From positions 434,001 to 498,000 of the forward strand of contig CP030884.1 of NCBI GenBank assembly GCA_006969385.1: 64,000 nucleotides of DNA, given 5' to 3'. Shown here one piece after another: positions 45,365-53,759 of this stretch (position 1 is its first letter; each line of letters opens with the position of its first letter). Below the pieces are notes generated by a model, which saw only the letters and a program-made list of their open reading frames with translations, ran no database searches and was not told where the DNA came from. The position numbers and the translations under genes were made by a program. This DNA is from Planctomycetaceae bacterium. Its GTDB lineage: Bacteria; Planctomycetota; Phycisphaerae; UBA1845; UTPLA1.

Positions 45365-46531
45365 CTAATCGATCCTAACAATCCACGAGGAGGTCATATC
45401 GAAGCTATCGCGCCCCTGCCCGAAGATAGATCGACCGTCGCGCGATACATCAAACGCCTGTTCCAAGCGCCAACCATCAAACTGCTGTAAAGCATCATCC
45501 GGCAACTCAGCATTCAACACGTTGATGTTGTCCTGCGCATCCCAGAATATGGGTACCCAGCCATTTTCATCGTTGCCGTAGCCAACAATCATGCGACCAT
45601 CCGCTGAGATCGCCGTTGCCCGCGCGCGATTCTGCAGGTCGGGATGGAACGGCAGGTCGACAAAGCCGTCGCTGGCTGTCCATCGAAATGGAACCGGCTC
45701 CGCCGCGGCGTTCGATCCCAAGTAGCCTACCACCGTGATTCCATCTGCCGACAAGTCGTTGGCAACGTACTTGCTATCGTCCGCCACAGCTTCTAACGGA
45801 TCGATGATGCCGTCTTCCTGGTTCCAAATAATGAACCGATCTCGATTCTGACTCACACGGTATCCTACGAGTACCGTGCGACCGTTATCTGATACGGCCA
45901 CTGCATGACAGTCCTGCCATGATTCAACATTCGGGCGAATAACGGTGTAGCCTTGTAACGGAGACCAAAGAAATGCCGCGCTTGTGCGCTCATCGGCCAG
46001 CCACAAGCGCCCTATGACCACTGCCCCATCCGCAGATACGTTTGTGGCTCTGATCAAGCTCATGCCATCCTCGCCCTGAGGCAACGGGCTAAATCCCGTC
46101 AACGGCGACCATCGAAACGAGCTCGCCCCATCGGGAAAACTCCCGGTGCCGACGATCACGCTGCCGTCCGCCGAAGCAGCCACCGCACGCGTACCGCCGC
46201 GATCGGTGCCTCCGACGTCCCACAAGCGTTGATATCCCTGGTCGGCGGTCCAACGCACGGCATACTCAGTCGCCGGTCGCGGTGATAGTTCGTTTATCTT
46301 TTTGCCACTACCGTTCGTTTCAAATACCGAGTTAACGCCCACCGCCACGGTTCCATTGCCGGATATGCGCGCCAGCGAGATAAATCCCGGAAGTTCTTCG
46401 CTCGAGTCAATTAGCGGCAACGGCGCGCTGAGATGGGTTTCGCAGCCGATTATTCCGATCGCAGCGAACATTAGAGACAGCGCGATAGCGCTCGATCTGC
46501 TACGCAAGAAATGTTGAAATGTGAATCGCAC
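45365..46531 (-). CDS. HAF-repeat exported lipoprotein
   Basis: The 388-residue protein has a signal peptide with lipobox Gly-Ile-Ile-Gly-Cys. About six repeats of about 50 residues follow, of the form Ala-Ser-Ala-Asp-Gly-Ser-Val-Ile-Val-Gly, Phe-Arg-Trp-Ser-Pro-Leu-Thr-Gly-Phe and Ser-Ala-Asp-Gly-Arg-Met-Ile-Val-Gly-Tyr-Gly. This is the HAF (extracellular repeat) pattern. The start: GTG at 46531 has ggaggt six bases upstream, whereas the ATG at 46546 would make that ribosome site part of the coding sequence, so I prefer the GTG. Probably a surface protein; function unknown. Confidence 0.85.
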   Translation of the reverse strand: MRFTFQHFLRSRSSAIALSLMFAAIGIIGCETHLSAPLPLIDSSEELPGFISLARISGNGTVAVGVNSVFETNGSGKKINELSPRPATEYAVRWTADQGYQRLWDVGGTDRGGTRAVAASADGSVIVGTGSFPDGASSFRWSPLTGFSPLPQGEDGMSLIRATNVSADGAVVIGRLWLADERTSAAFLWSPLQGYTVIRPNVESWQDCHAVAVSDNGRTVLVGYRVSQNRDRFIIWNQEDGIIDPLEAVADDSKYVANDLSADGITVVGYLGSNAAAEPVPFRWTASDGFVDLPFHPDLQNRARATAISADGRMIVGYGNDENGWVPIFWDAQDNINVLNAELPDDALQQFDGWRLEQAFDVSRDGRSIFGQGRDSFDMTSSWIVRID

Positions 46532-46648
46532 GGTTTGACCTCCCATGCGCGAAATATACCGTTGCCCAGCCGTCGACTCGACGCTTTCCTGTCTCGTTAT
46601 TGAGACCGATAAGCCCCCAAACCCAAAGCTGCTGGAGCATTCCGAGAC

Positions 46649-46674
46649 AAAAAAAGGACGCCAAAAGGCGTCCT
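46649..46674 (-). terminator. Terminator of the amidohydrolase operon
   Basis: A perfect 8-bp stem (aggacgcc / ggcgtcct) with an aaaa loop is followed on the minus strand by seven T. It lies about 60 bases after the last amidohydrolase gene's stop codon. Confidence 0.93.
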
Positions 46675-46734
46675 GAGGATCAAAAATACTGGCAAATGGG
46701 TCATCGCGTACGAAGCGAGAATAAATGCTGAGAT

Positions 46735-48273
46735 TTAATCACCTTCACCATACCGACCGCCCTCACCCGGTGCGGGTGCCGGCTTCGGCTTGAATGGGCG
46801 CGGCCAGAAGCTGTAGGTTTCGTTGACCTCATCCGTACCTTCGCGCGGTCGAATGTGGGCGTAGAAGCTTTCCTGAGCTTTGTCGTAAACGACTTCACCA
46901 TTAACGATTGTCCATTGCACCTGCGTGAAGAAATCGAGCAACGGACCGTCGGTAATGGCAAAGTCGGCATCTTTACCGACTTCGATCGAACCGACACGGT
47001 CGTCGATGCCCAATGCACGCGCCGCCGCCAGCGTAACCGATTCGATCGCCGCCGCTTCGGGCAATCCACCGCGTACGGCGTAAGCCGCTTCCATCGCGAG
47101 ATGTTGCATATCGCGACCGCCCAAGCCGACGAGGCTAATGCCCGACGACGACGGCGTGACCGCAACGTCGACACCATGCTGGTAGAGAATGGCGGCGTTT
47201 TCGATGTTATTGCCGCTTTCCTGCACGAGATACGGATTGGCACCAACCTGACGGCGCGGCGAAACGATGACTTTCGCGCCCGCGCGACCCAAACGATCCG
47301 CCACGATCCAACCTTCGGAGGCGCCGCGAATCACCAGGTCGAAACCGAATTGCGTGGCCAGATCGGCCAACTCGATGAGTTGCGTCTTTTCTTCCGCATA
47401 GACGAGGGCGACGGCTTCTTTCTTTAGCAATTTGTAAGCCGCCTGGTTTTCTTTGGCCACCGATTCGTCGGGCTTCTCGGCGTCTTCATCGCCTTCGGCC
47501 TTGGCCTTCTCGTATTGCTCGAGATCGCGAAGATACTGACGCACCTTTTCGAGCGATTCGCGCAACTCGCGTTGCTCGGCGGTGCGACCGTAGCGAATGG
47601 ACACAAACAAGTCGTTGCGCAGCGGCAGGTTTTCCACGACGCCGTACGACGCCTTGGCCGCGCTGGTGCGCGACGAGACCGTCGTAATACCGGCGGTGTT
47701 CGCCAAACGCAACGTGGTGCTGAATACATTGGTCGTGTCTTCGGCCGGCTCGCGTCCGACGATGCCGCGCGCTTCGCACGCAACCAGGCCGGGGTAAATG
47801 TGCATGCCCGATACATCGAGCACGTCGGCGTCTTCCGGCACGTCCACCTGCGAGCCGATCGCCTCGATCACGCCGTCCTTGCACAGAATCGTCACGTGAC
47901 GCAGGTCGGCCCCCGAGACGGTATGCACGATGCCGCCGGTGATCGCGAGATACTCCGGCCCCTTGTCTTCGGGCTCGGATGCGGGTTGGCTTTCCGCTTC
48001 GTCGGCCGGCTGGCTGGCGGGTTGGCTGGACGTTTGCGAACTGGGCTGGCTGCTCGGCTGGCTCGTCGACTCATCGCCCTTGCCCTTTTTGCCTTTGCGA
48101 CCGCGCTTGCCGCGGCGCTTCTTCTTTTCTTTCTTCTCCGGCTTGTCGGGTTGCGTCGTTACAACTTCATCATCACTCGACGGGTCGGTAGTCGGCGCGG
48201 CCTGCACCGCGATCCCGCTCGCCAACATGGCGAAGATCAACCCGGCGATGAAATATGTCAGCAGGTGTTTCAT
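46735..48273 (-). CDS. Amidohydrolase-family protein, module 9 of the operon (likely pseudoenzyme)
   Basis: The 512-residue protein has a signal peptide, then a Lys/Arg-rich stretch and a linker of repeated Ser-Gln-Pro-Ala/Ser units (about 60-105), then an amidohydrolase module. The module begins at Leu-Ala-Ile-Thr-Gly-Gly-Ile-Val-His-Thr. It ends at Val-Gly-Ser-Ile-Glu-Val-Gly-Lys-Asp-Ala-Asp-Phe-Ala, Val-Asn-Gly-Glu-Val-Val-Tyr. At the metal-site strand it reads Tyr-Pro-Gly-Leu-Val-Ala-Cys-Glu-Ala-Arg, with neither His of the usual His-x-His, and the later Asp site reads Val-Thr-Pro-Ser-Ser-Ser. So hydrolase activity is doubtful. The ATG at 48273 lies four bases after the previous gene's stop; a longer frame to 48396 inside that gene is not used. 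It is the last gene before the terminator. Confidence 0.87.
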   Translation of the reverse strand: MKHLLTYFIAGLIFAMLASGIAVQAAPTTDPSSDDEVVTTQPDKPEKKEKKKRRGKRGRKGKKGKGDESTSQPSSQPSSQTSSQPASQPADEAESQPASEPEDKGPEYLAITGGIVHTVSGADLRHVTILCKDGVIEAIGSQVDVPEDADVLDVSGMHIYPGLVACEARGIVGREPAEDTTNVFSTTLRLANTAGITTVSSRTSAAKASYGVVENLPLRNDLFVSIRYGRTAEQRELRESLEKVRQYLRDLEQYEKAKAEGDEDAEKPDESVAKENQAAYKLLKKEAVALVYAEEKTQLIELADLATQFGFDLVIRGASEGWIVADRLGRAGAKVIVSPRRQVGANPYLVQESGNNIENAAILYQHGVDVAVTPSSSGISLVGLGGRDMQHLAMEAAYAVRGGLPEAAAIESVTLAAARALGIDDRVGSIEVGKDADFAITDGPLLDFFTQVQWTIVNGEVVYDKAQESFYAHIRPREGTDEVNETYSFWPRPFKPKPAPAPGEGGRYGEGD

Positions 48274-48277
48274 GTGC

Positions 48278-49693
48278 CTACCGTTTGTCCTTTTCCTCTG
48301 CGGCGCGATCGAACACGACCTTGCCGCCGACCACCACCATCTGCACCTTGGCAAACGGATCGAGCGGATCGCCATCGAGCAATACCACGTCGGCAACCTT
48401 TTCCTTTTCCAACGTGCCGTACTGCTTTTCGAGGCCCAAATACTGCGCCGGCACCAGCGTCAACGCTTTCAACGCGTCCTCGCGTTTCAACCCGGCACGG
48501 GTGAGTAGCGCGACGCGCTCGCGCATCAATTCGTGTTCGCGCACGTTATCGTCCAGCGGATAAAAGCCGACCGTGCAGCCTTCTTCGATCAACTCGCGCG
48601 CCAAGTTGTACGGATTCACCGTCAACGGCATTTGCGGGAGCAATGGCTTGAGCATGACCGTCGCATCGGCACCGCCGATGAGCGGGTGTTCGATGATGTT
48701 GTGCAGGTCGTCGTAACCGCGCGAAGCGAAGGCGTAGTGCTGGGCAAACTCAAAGCCGTCGATGGCTTCGACGAAATGCAACACATCCGAAGCGCGAGCG
48801 AACTCGACCAGCGCGACGATGCCTTCTTCTTTTTTCAGCAGCTTGACGGGCGCTTTGAGTTCATCCTTGATCTCAAACTTCTTTTCTTCCTTCTTCTCTT
48901 CTTTCTTCGCGCTCGGCTTGCTGGCCGGTTGCGACGTCGGCTTTTTGTCTTTGCCGTCGCCCTTATCTTTGTCGCCCTTGTCGTCCGGCTTTTTCTCGTC
49001 TTTCTTTTCTTCCTTAGGCTTCGACGCGGCTTCTTTTTTCTTCTCTTCGGCTTCCTTTTCGGCCTTTTCCTTGGCTTCTTTTTCCGCCTCGATCGCCTTC
49101 TCGGCTTCTTTCAACACGCCGCGCAGCGCATCCTTCTCATTCGGCGGTCGGCCAAACGTGATGCGCACCAACCCTTCGTCGCGCACGCCCTCGCCGGCCT
49201 TGGAGCCGTGCGTCGGCACCACCAATGATTGGCCGGGCAGTCCGCTGCCATTGGGCAGCACACCCAACAGCGTATAACCGGCCTTTAACAAATCGTGATA
49301 AGTTTCATCTTCCGGCGGCTCAAACTCGTCTTTCACGAGAAAATTCGACTTGTTACCGCGATTGTTCGGTAACTGTTGGCCGATCATCGTGCGCGGATTG
49401 ATCATGCCGGGCATCGCCGTCAGCTTCTTGGCATCGATCACAATGCTGTCCGACGGATAGTCGACGTTTTTGCCGACCGCCTCGATCTTACCGTCCACGA
49501 TCACGATGCTCGCGTCGTCGATCTCTTCGCCGCCGACCGTCACCGCTTTCTTCGTCTTGATCACGGTATAACGATCGCCCGCCGCCTGCGCCGTCGCCGT
49601 CAACGCAAACGTCGACACCACGAGAGCGACGGCCAGCGCCGCACGCGCCGCCGTTAGACGTATTGCAACCTGTCCGAGATAGATGCTATTCAT
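48278..49693 (-). CDS. Amidohydrolase-family protein, module 8 (likely pseudoenzyme)
   Basis: The 471-residue protein has a signal peptide ending Ala-Gln-Ala-Ala-Gly. The small beta domain includes Ile-Val-Asp-Gly-Lys-Ile-Glu-Ala-Val-Gly-Lys. A barrel is interrupted by a very charged insert (about 195-285; Lys/Glu/Asp-rich with Thr-Ser-Gln-Pro-Ala-Ser-Lys). It closes with Tyr-Gly-Thr-Leu-Glu-Lys-Glu-Lys-Val-Ala-Asp-Val-Val-Leu-Leu-Asp-Gly-Asp-Pro. The His-x-His place reads Met-Ile-Asn-Pro-Arg-Thr-Met, so both metal His are gone. It overlaps the preceding gene (49690-50967) by four bases. A scaffold or regulatory role is more likely than catalysis, by inference. Confidence 0.87.
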   Translation of the reverse strand: MNSIYLGQVAIRLTAARAALAVALVVSTFALTATAQAAGDRYTVIKTKKAVTVGGEEIDDASIVIVDGKIEAVGKNVDYPSDSIVIDAKKLTAMPGMINPRTMIGQQLPNNRGNKSNFLVKDEFEPPEDETYHDLLKAGYTLLGVLPNGSGLPGQSLVVPTHGSKAGEGVRDEGLVRITFGRPPNEKDALRGVLKEAEKAIEAEKEAKEKAEKEAEEKKKEAASKPKEEKKDEKKPDDKGDKDKGDGKDKKPTSQPASKPSAKKEEKKEEKKFEIKDELKAPVKLLKKEEGIVALVEFARASDVLHFVEAIDGFEFAQHYAFASRGYDDLHNIIEHPLIGGADATVMLKPLLPQMPLTVNPYNLARELIEEGCTVGFYPLDDNVREHELMRERVALLTRAGLKREDALKALTLVPAQYLGLEKQYGTLEKEKVADVVLLDGDPLDPFAKVQMVVVGGKVVFDRAAEEKDKR

Positions 49694-50967
49694 CGGGTTC
49701 GGCGTTTAACCTCCACGTCGTAGGCGATGCGGCCATCGACGAATGTCTTCTTGCAAACCGAACGCGGGTCGATCGGGCTGCCGGTCCACAGACCGAAGTC
49801 CGCATCCTTACCCGCTTCCAGCGAGCCCACGCGATCGATAATTCCCAACGACTCGGCCGGGATGCGCGTGATGCCTTTGATAGCCGCGTAGTGATCGTTC
49901 CAACCGTACCAACAGGCCATCGTCGCCTGATACGACAAATCTTCCTGCGGAATCACCGGCGCGTCGGTGTTGATGCCCAACCGCTCGATACCCTGTTCGG
50001 CAAAGCGGGCGGCGCAACCGTTGATCGTGCGATCGCGACTGTCAAAGTGAAACACACGCGGCCCGACGATGGCGTACATGTCGCGCTCTTTGATGAGCGA
50101 CGCCAACTTGTACGAATCGAAAGTCGAGTGATCGGTCACCACATCGAGGCCGAAGTGATCGCGCAACATCGTGATCGTGGTCATATAGACCTGATAGATC
50201 TGCGTGTGCACCGACACCGGAAATTGGCCGTCGAAGAGATCGCGGAAGTCGCTCCACACGATATCGAAGGTCGGCGGCTCAGCGATTTCACCCTTCTGGT
50301 AAGCCGTCCAACCGTCGTGATACAGCTTCGCCTTCTCCAGCGTTTGCCGCAGGTTCCAATTCATAAAGCGACGGCCCACGCGATACCAATAGCGCTCAGG
50401 GTTACCCGCTTGAGCGATCTTGAGCGAGCCCGGCGCTTTGATGACCATCTCCTCGGTGCTGTTGCCGAAGGTCTTGGTCGTCGTGCCGAAGCCCGACATG
50501 TTGTTACCCGAACCCGGGATCAACAACACGCTCGTTACACCACCGGAGAGGCAGTTTTCCAGATTCTCGTTGCGCGGCGTGACGACATCGACCGTGCGCA
50601 AGCCCGGATTGGTGAGATACACGCCGTCGTTCAAATCGAACAGCGAACCGGCGATATGGTTATGGCAATCCACCAAACCCGGCAGAATCCAATCGTCGCC
50701 ATGATCGATCACGTCGAAGCCTGCGGGGATATCGACCTTGCTTTGTTTGCCGACGGCAACGATCTTGCCATCCGCTATCAGCATCACGCCGTTGTTGATG
50801 ACGGTATCGTCGTCATCCATCGTCAGGATTTTAGCGGCTTTGATCGCCAGCTTCGGTCGCGCCGCCGCATCGCCATCTGCCGGAACCGACCCCTGAGCGA
50901 CAACCGTCAGCATCAACGACGCCATCAACATCCGTGCAACCCACGATCGCCGAACGAATGCGCTCAT
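49690..50967 (-). CDS. Amidohydrolase, the module with a complete-looking metal site
   Basis: The 425-residue exported protein keeps the metal ligands expected of the amidohydrolase superfamily: His102-Asn-His104 (in Leu-Val-Asp-Cys-His-Asn-His-Ile-Ala-Gly), His254 (Val-Ser-Val-His-Thr-Gln), His280 (Val-Thr-Asp-His-Ser-Thr) and Asp335 (Gly-Ile-Asn-Thr-Asp-Ala-Pro). The C-terminus has Val-Gly-Ser-Leu-Glu-Ala-Gly-Lys-Asp-Ala-Asp-Phe-Gly. A region with Phe-Gly-Asn-Ser-Thr-Glu-Glu-Met and Gly-Asn-Pro-Glu-Arg, then a long helix (Leu-Arg-Gln-Thr-Leu-Glu-Lys-Ala-Lys-Leu-Tyr), marks the imidazolonepropionase-like branch of unknown substrate. It overlaps its neighbours by four bases on each side. If the operon has one main catalyst, this is it. 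Confidence 0.93.
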   Translation of the reverse strand: MSAFVRRSWVARMLMASLMLTVVAQGSVPADGDAAARPKLAIKAAKILTMDDDDTVINNGVMLIADGKIVAVGKQSKVDIPAGFDVIDHGDDWILPGLVDCHNHIAGSLFDLNDGVYLTNPGLRTVDVVTPRNENLENCLSGGVTSVLLIPGSGNNMSGFGTTTKTFGNSTEEMVIKAPGSLKIAQAGNPERYWYRVGRRFMNWNLRQTLEKAKLYHDGWTAYQKGEIAEPPTFDIVWSDFRDLFDGQFPVSVHTQIYQVYMTTITMLRDHFGLDVVTDHSTFDSYKLASLIKERDMYAIVGPRVFHFDSRDRTINGCAARFAEQGIERLGINTDAPVIPQEDLSYQATMACWYGWNDHYAAIKGITRIPAESLGIIDRVGSLEAGKDADFGLWTGSPIDPRSVCKKTFVDGRIAYDVEVKRRTR

Positions 50968-53753
50968 CGAGTGACCTCCTCACCATTAATAAAGACGCGC
51001 TGCAGCGACGTACCCGGCATCAACGGCGGACCGTCGAAGATCAACAGATCGCCACGGCAACCGCGCTTCAGCGTTCCCACATAATCATCCATTTTCAACA
51101 TCGACGCGGCATTACCCGTCAGCGCGTGCAACGCCGCCGTCGGATCCATACCGTAACGCGTGTCGTACATCGCGCGCAGCGGCAGATGCCGCGCGCCGTC
51201 TTCGGCATCGCTTTGATACGCCACATCGACACCGGCGGCCGTTAGTTCGGCAGCTTCGTAATACTCGCGTTTGTCGACTTCCAACACCGGTGCCGTGTGC
51301 AAAATAACGCCCACATCGTGCTTCGCGAGCGTGTCTTTGATCTTGTGCGCCTCGTCGGCATTGATCAGCACGAACGGCACCTTGTACTCTTCCTTTAGCA
51401 CCGGTAGCACCGCTTCGATCGCTTTGTCGTCATCGATGTCGAGCATCATGGCGATGTTGCCCGCCAGCAATTCCCGATACGGCTCCAGCGATTCATCCTT
51501 GGGCGGCGGCTGTGGGCCTTCTGCATCTTTCGATTTGCGGCGGCGCTTGATCTTGATGGTCGGCACCGCCCGCTCCGTACGGTCGGCCTCCAGATCGAGG
51601 CTAAAGCGCCCGACGATAAAGCTACCGACGATATGGTCTTCCTTATCGACGGTGGCTTCCACGCGCGGCTTACCCATCGGCCCTTCGACATCAAGCGTGA
51701 TATTTAGCTGCTTGTCTTTATATGTGCCGCTGACGGGAATCTCTTCACCGCCGCCGAAGAACGTCGCGAAGCTACCTTCGACCTTGCCGTCTTCGTGTTT
51801 GAGCTTGGCGGTAAACTTCTGCGGCTCGGGCAGCGGCGAGCCGGAGACTTCGCCCTCCCACGTGCCGGTGATGTCATCCGCCTTGGGCTTTTCGACGACG
51901 ACGTTGTCTTCTTTTTCCTTCTTTTCGGCGTCGGCCTTCTTCTTCTCGTCGTCGTCTTTCGACTGATACTCGGCCAGTTCCTTGGCGTACTTCTTCCACG
52001 CTTCGTCGTATGCCTTGGCCTTTTTGAGCTGGCCTTTGAGTCGCTCGGCGGCGTCTTTCGGCTTTTGACCGCGCAACGGGAAGTAGATGCCCGCCGTTTC
52101 GCGCACAACAAGTTCTTCGGGCGTATCACCCGCCGTGTGCACTGCCGTGAGCCGCGCGCCGCCGTTGCCCGCGCGATAAGCACGCGTCATCACCGTCGTC
52201 ACCCCGGCTTCGGCCACGCGGGCAAACTCGGGACCGGCGTGATAGAGAATGCTGCCGATCGATACATCGGTACCGGCGGCGACCTGTTCGCCCTCCAAGC
52301 CGAGATGGCCGTGGGTGTCGATAAAACCCGGCGTGAGATACGCATTGCTGCCGGCGTCGATCACTTGAGCATAAGGGCCGGCAGCGGCCGTCATGCCGGC
52401 GCTCACGACCTTGCCGTCTTCTACGTAAACAGCACCCGGCGAGACCCAACGATCGCCCAGCCAGACGTGGCCCGCCTTTACCAGCAAGCCGCCGCGCGTT
52501 TCCTTGCGCTGGCCGAACACCTGCGTGCCACCGACGAAGACTTCGCGCACGCGCGCCGTCGGCGAGAGCGGCTTATCGCCGAGAATGACAAAGTCGGCAT
52601 CGCGACCTTGCGTTAGCGATCCCACCCGCTCGGCCACACCCAAAATACGTGCGGCATCAGAAGTAATCGCGGCCAACGCCTTGCGTTCGCTCAACCCGGC
52701 GTCACGCAACGCGCCGAGATAGAACAACAAATCGCGATGCGGCGCATCTTGAGGTGGCGCGATGGCCAAGGGCACATCGTGCAACGCTTCCGGAATGGTC
52801 AGAGCCTCGGGCAACGCATCTTCGTTGCCGCCCAAGTTCTGGAACAAGCGATACGGGTTATTCGGAAACTGAAAGATCACCGGCACGCGATACTCGGCGA
52901 TCATTTCCGCTTGGCGAAACGCTTCGCGACCGCCGACCAATACAACGGCGTGCTTCTGATCGTCGGCAAAGCCGATGCCCTGTTCGATGTCGATATCGCG
53001 ATCGGCCACCAGACGCAGCGGCACCTTGCGTTGCAACAGCGCCGCCAGTTCGGCATGCACGGCCCCGCGCTCATCGTTTGGCGGTAGCGCTTGCCGCGCC
53101 CAGTCAAACATCTCGCGCAGCTCAAGAATTTGCCCCATGCGCGAGTTCGGTCGCTGCACATCGGAAGGCTTGATGTCATTATCCGACGATGGCGGGATCA
53201 ACCAGTTCTGTTTATTCGGGGGGTCGAAGGCGCGCTCACCGAGATTAACCGTCAAATCGATCGCGTCGCGCAAGACGCGTTCGCTGCGCGGTCCGGCCAA
53301 CTTCACCACGCCGCCCTGCCCGCTCACGAGCCGATGCTCGCCCGGGCTCAAATACACCGTGGTAACGCCGCCCGCCAACACCTTGGTGTAATCCGCAAAG
53401 CTGTTGTACGCATCAACAGCCCGATACTGCGGACCGACCGATTCTTCGCCGCGCTGCTGCGGCACCAAATGCGAATGGGCCAGCACAAACGCCGGCACGA
53501 TCACGTCGTCGCTGCGGTCGATCACATCGATAAACGGCGGCAGCTTCAGGTCGCTACCGACCGCCACGACCTTGCCGTCCTGGACCAGCATCGTCGCGTT
53601 ATCGATATACCACGCATCGTCCGCCGCCATCGTGTAGATGCGGCCCGCGCGAATCGCGTAGCTATCGGCGGCGACTGCCGGCGCAACCGACCCCATCGTC
53701 GCCAGCAGCGCGACAAACGTATAAATGATGTTGGCAATCGTTCGTCGTCTCAT
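50964..53753 (-). CDS. Tandem fusion of two amidohydrolase modules with an inserted lipocalin-like domain
   Basis: The 929-residue exported protein holds two full modules. Module N (about 30-420) keeps His93-Ser-His95 but shows no later His or Asp ligands. Module C (about 430-929) keeps His481-Gly-His483, a later His in Val-Ile-Leu-His-Thr and an Asp near 849 (Tyr-Gln-Ser-Asp-Ala-Glu), but has Asn where the first mid-barrel His is expected. Inside module C, after a Lys/Glu/Asp-rich stretch, sits a domain of about 100 residues starting Ile-Thr-Gly-Thr-Trp-Glu-Gly-Glu-Val (about 650-750), with barrel-like strands as in lipocalin-like domains. Both modules end with the family tail (Val-Gly-Ser-Leu-Thr-Gln-Gly-Arg-Asp-Ala-Asp-Phe; Val-Gly-Thr-Leu-Lys-Arg-Gly-Cys-Arg-Gly-Asp-Leu). 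It starts six bases after the upstream gene and overlaps the next by four. Confidence 0.9.
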   Translation of the reverse strand: MRRRTIANIIYTFVALLATMGSVAPAVAADSYAIRAGRIYTMAADDAWYIDNATMLVQDGKVVAVGSDLKLPPFIDVIDRSDDVIVPAFVLAHSHLVPQQRGEESVGPQYRAVDAYNSFADYTKVLAGGVTTVYLSPGEHRLVSGQGGVVKLAGPRSERVLRDAIDLTVNLGERAFDPPNKQNWLIPPSSDNDIKPSDVQRPNSRMGQILELREMFDWARQALPPNDERGAVHAELAALLQRKVPLRLVADRDIDIEQGIGFADDQKHAVVLVGGREAFRQAEMIAEYRVPVIFQFPNNPYRLFQNLGGNEDALPEALTIPEALHDVPLAIAPPQDAPHRDLLFYLGALRDAGLSERKALAAITSDAARILGVAERVGSLTQGRDADFVILGDKPLSPTARVREVFVGGTQVFGQRKETRGGLLVKAGHVWLGDRWVSPGAVYVEDGKVVSAGMTAAAGPYAQVIDAGSNAYLTPGFIDTHGHLGLEGEQVAAGTDVSIGSILYHAGPEFARVAEAGVTTVMTRAYRAGNGGARLTAVHTAGDTPEELVVRETAGIYFPLRGQKPKDAAERLKGQLKKAKAYDEAWKKYAKELAEYQSKDDDEKKKADAEKKEKEDNVVVEKPKADDITGTWEGEVSGSPLPEPQKFTAKLKHEDGKVEGSFATFFGGGEEIPVSGTYKDKQLNITLDVEGPMGKPRVEATVDKEDHIVGSFIVGRFSLDLEADRTERAVPTIKIKRRRKSKDAEGPQPPPKDESLEPYRELLAGNIAMMLDIDDDKAIEAVLPVLKEEYKVPFVLINADEAHKIKDTLAKHDVGVILHTAPVLEVDKREYYEAAELTAAGVDVAYQSDAEDGARHLPLRAMYDTRYGMDPTAALHALTGNAASMLKMDDYVGTLKRGCRGDLLIFDGPPLMPGTSLQRVFINGEEVTR

Positions 53754-53759
53754 GGCGTC

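Noticed and set aside
49663..51084. 473-residue open frame on the plus strand across two amidohydrolase genes
   Set aside because: Arg/His/Asp-rich shadow antisense to genes with clear motifs; no start signal.
51795..52616. 273-residue plus-strand frame with a Leu/Phe-rich stretch
   Set aside because: The hydrophobic run is the antisense of the Lys/Glu-rich insert of the fused amidohydrolase, so it is not a real membrane protein.
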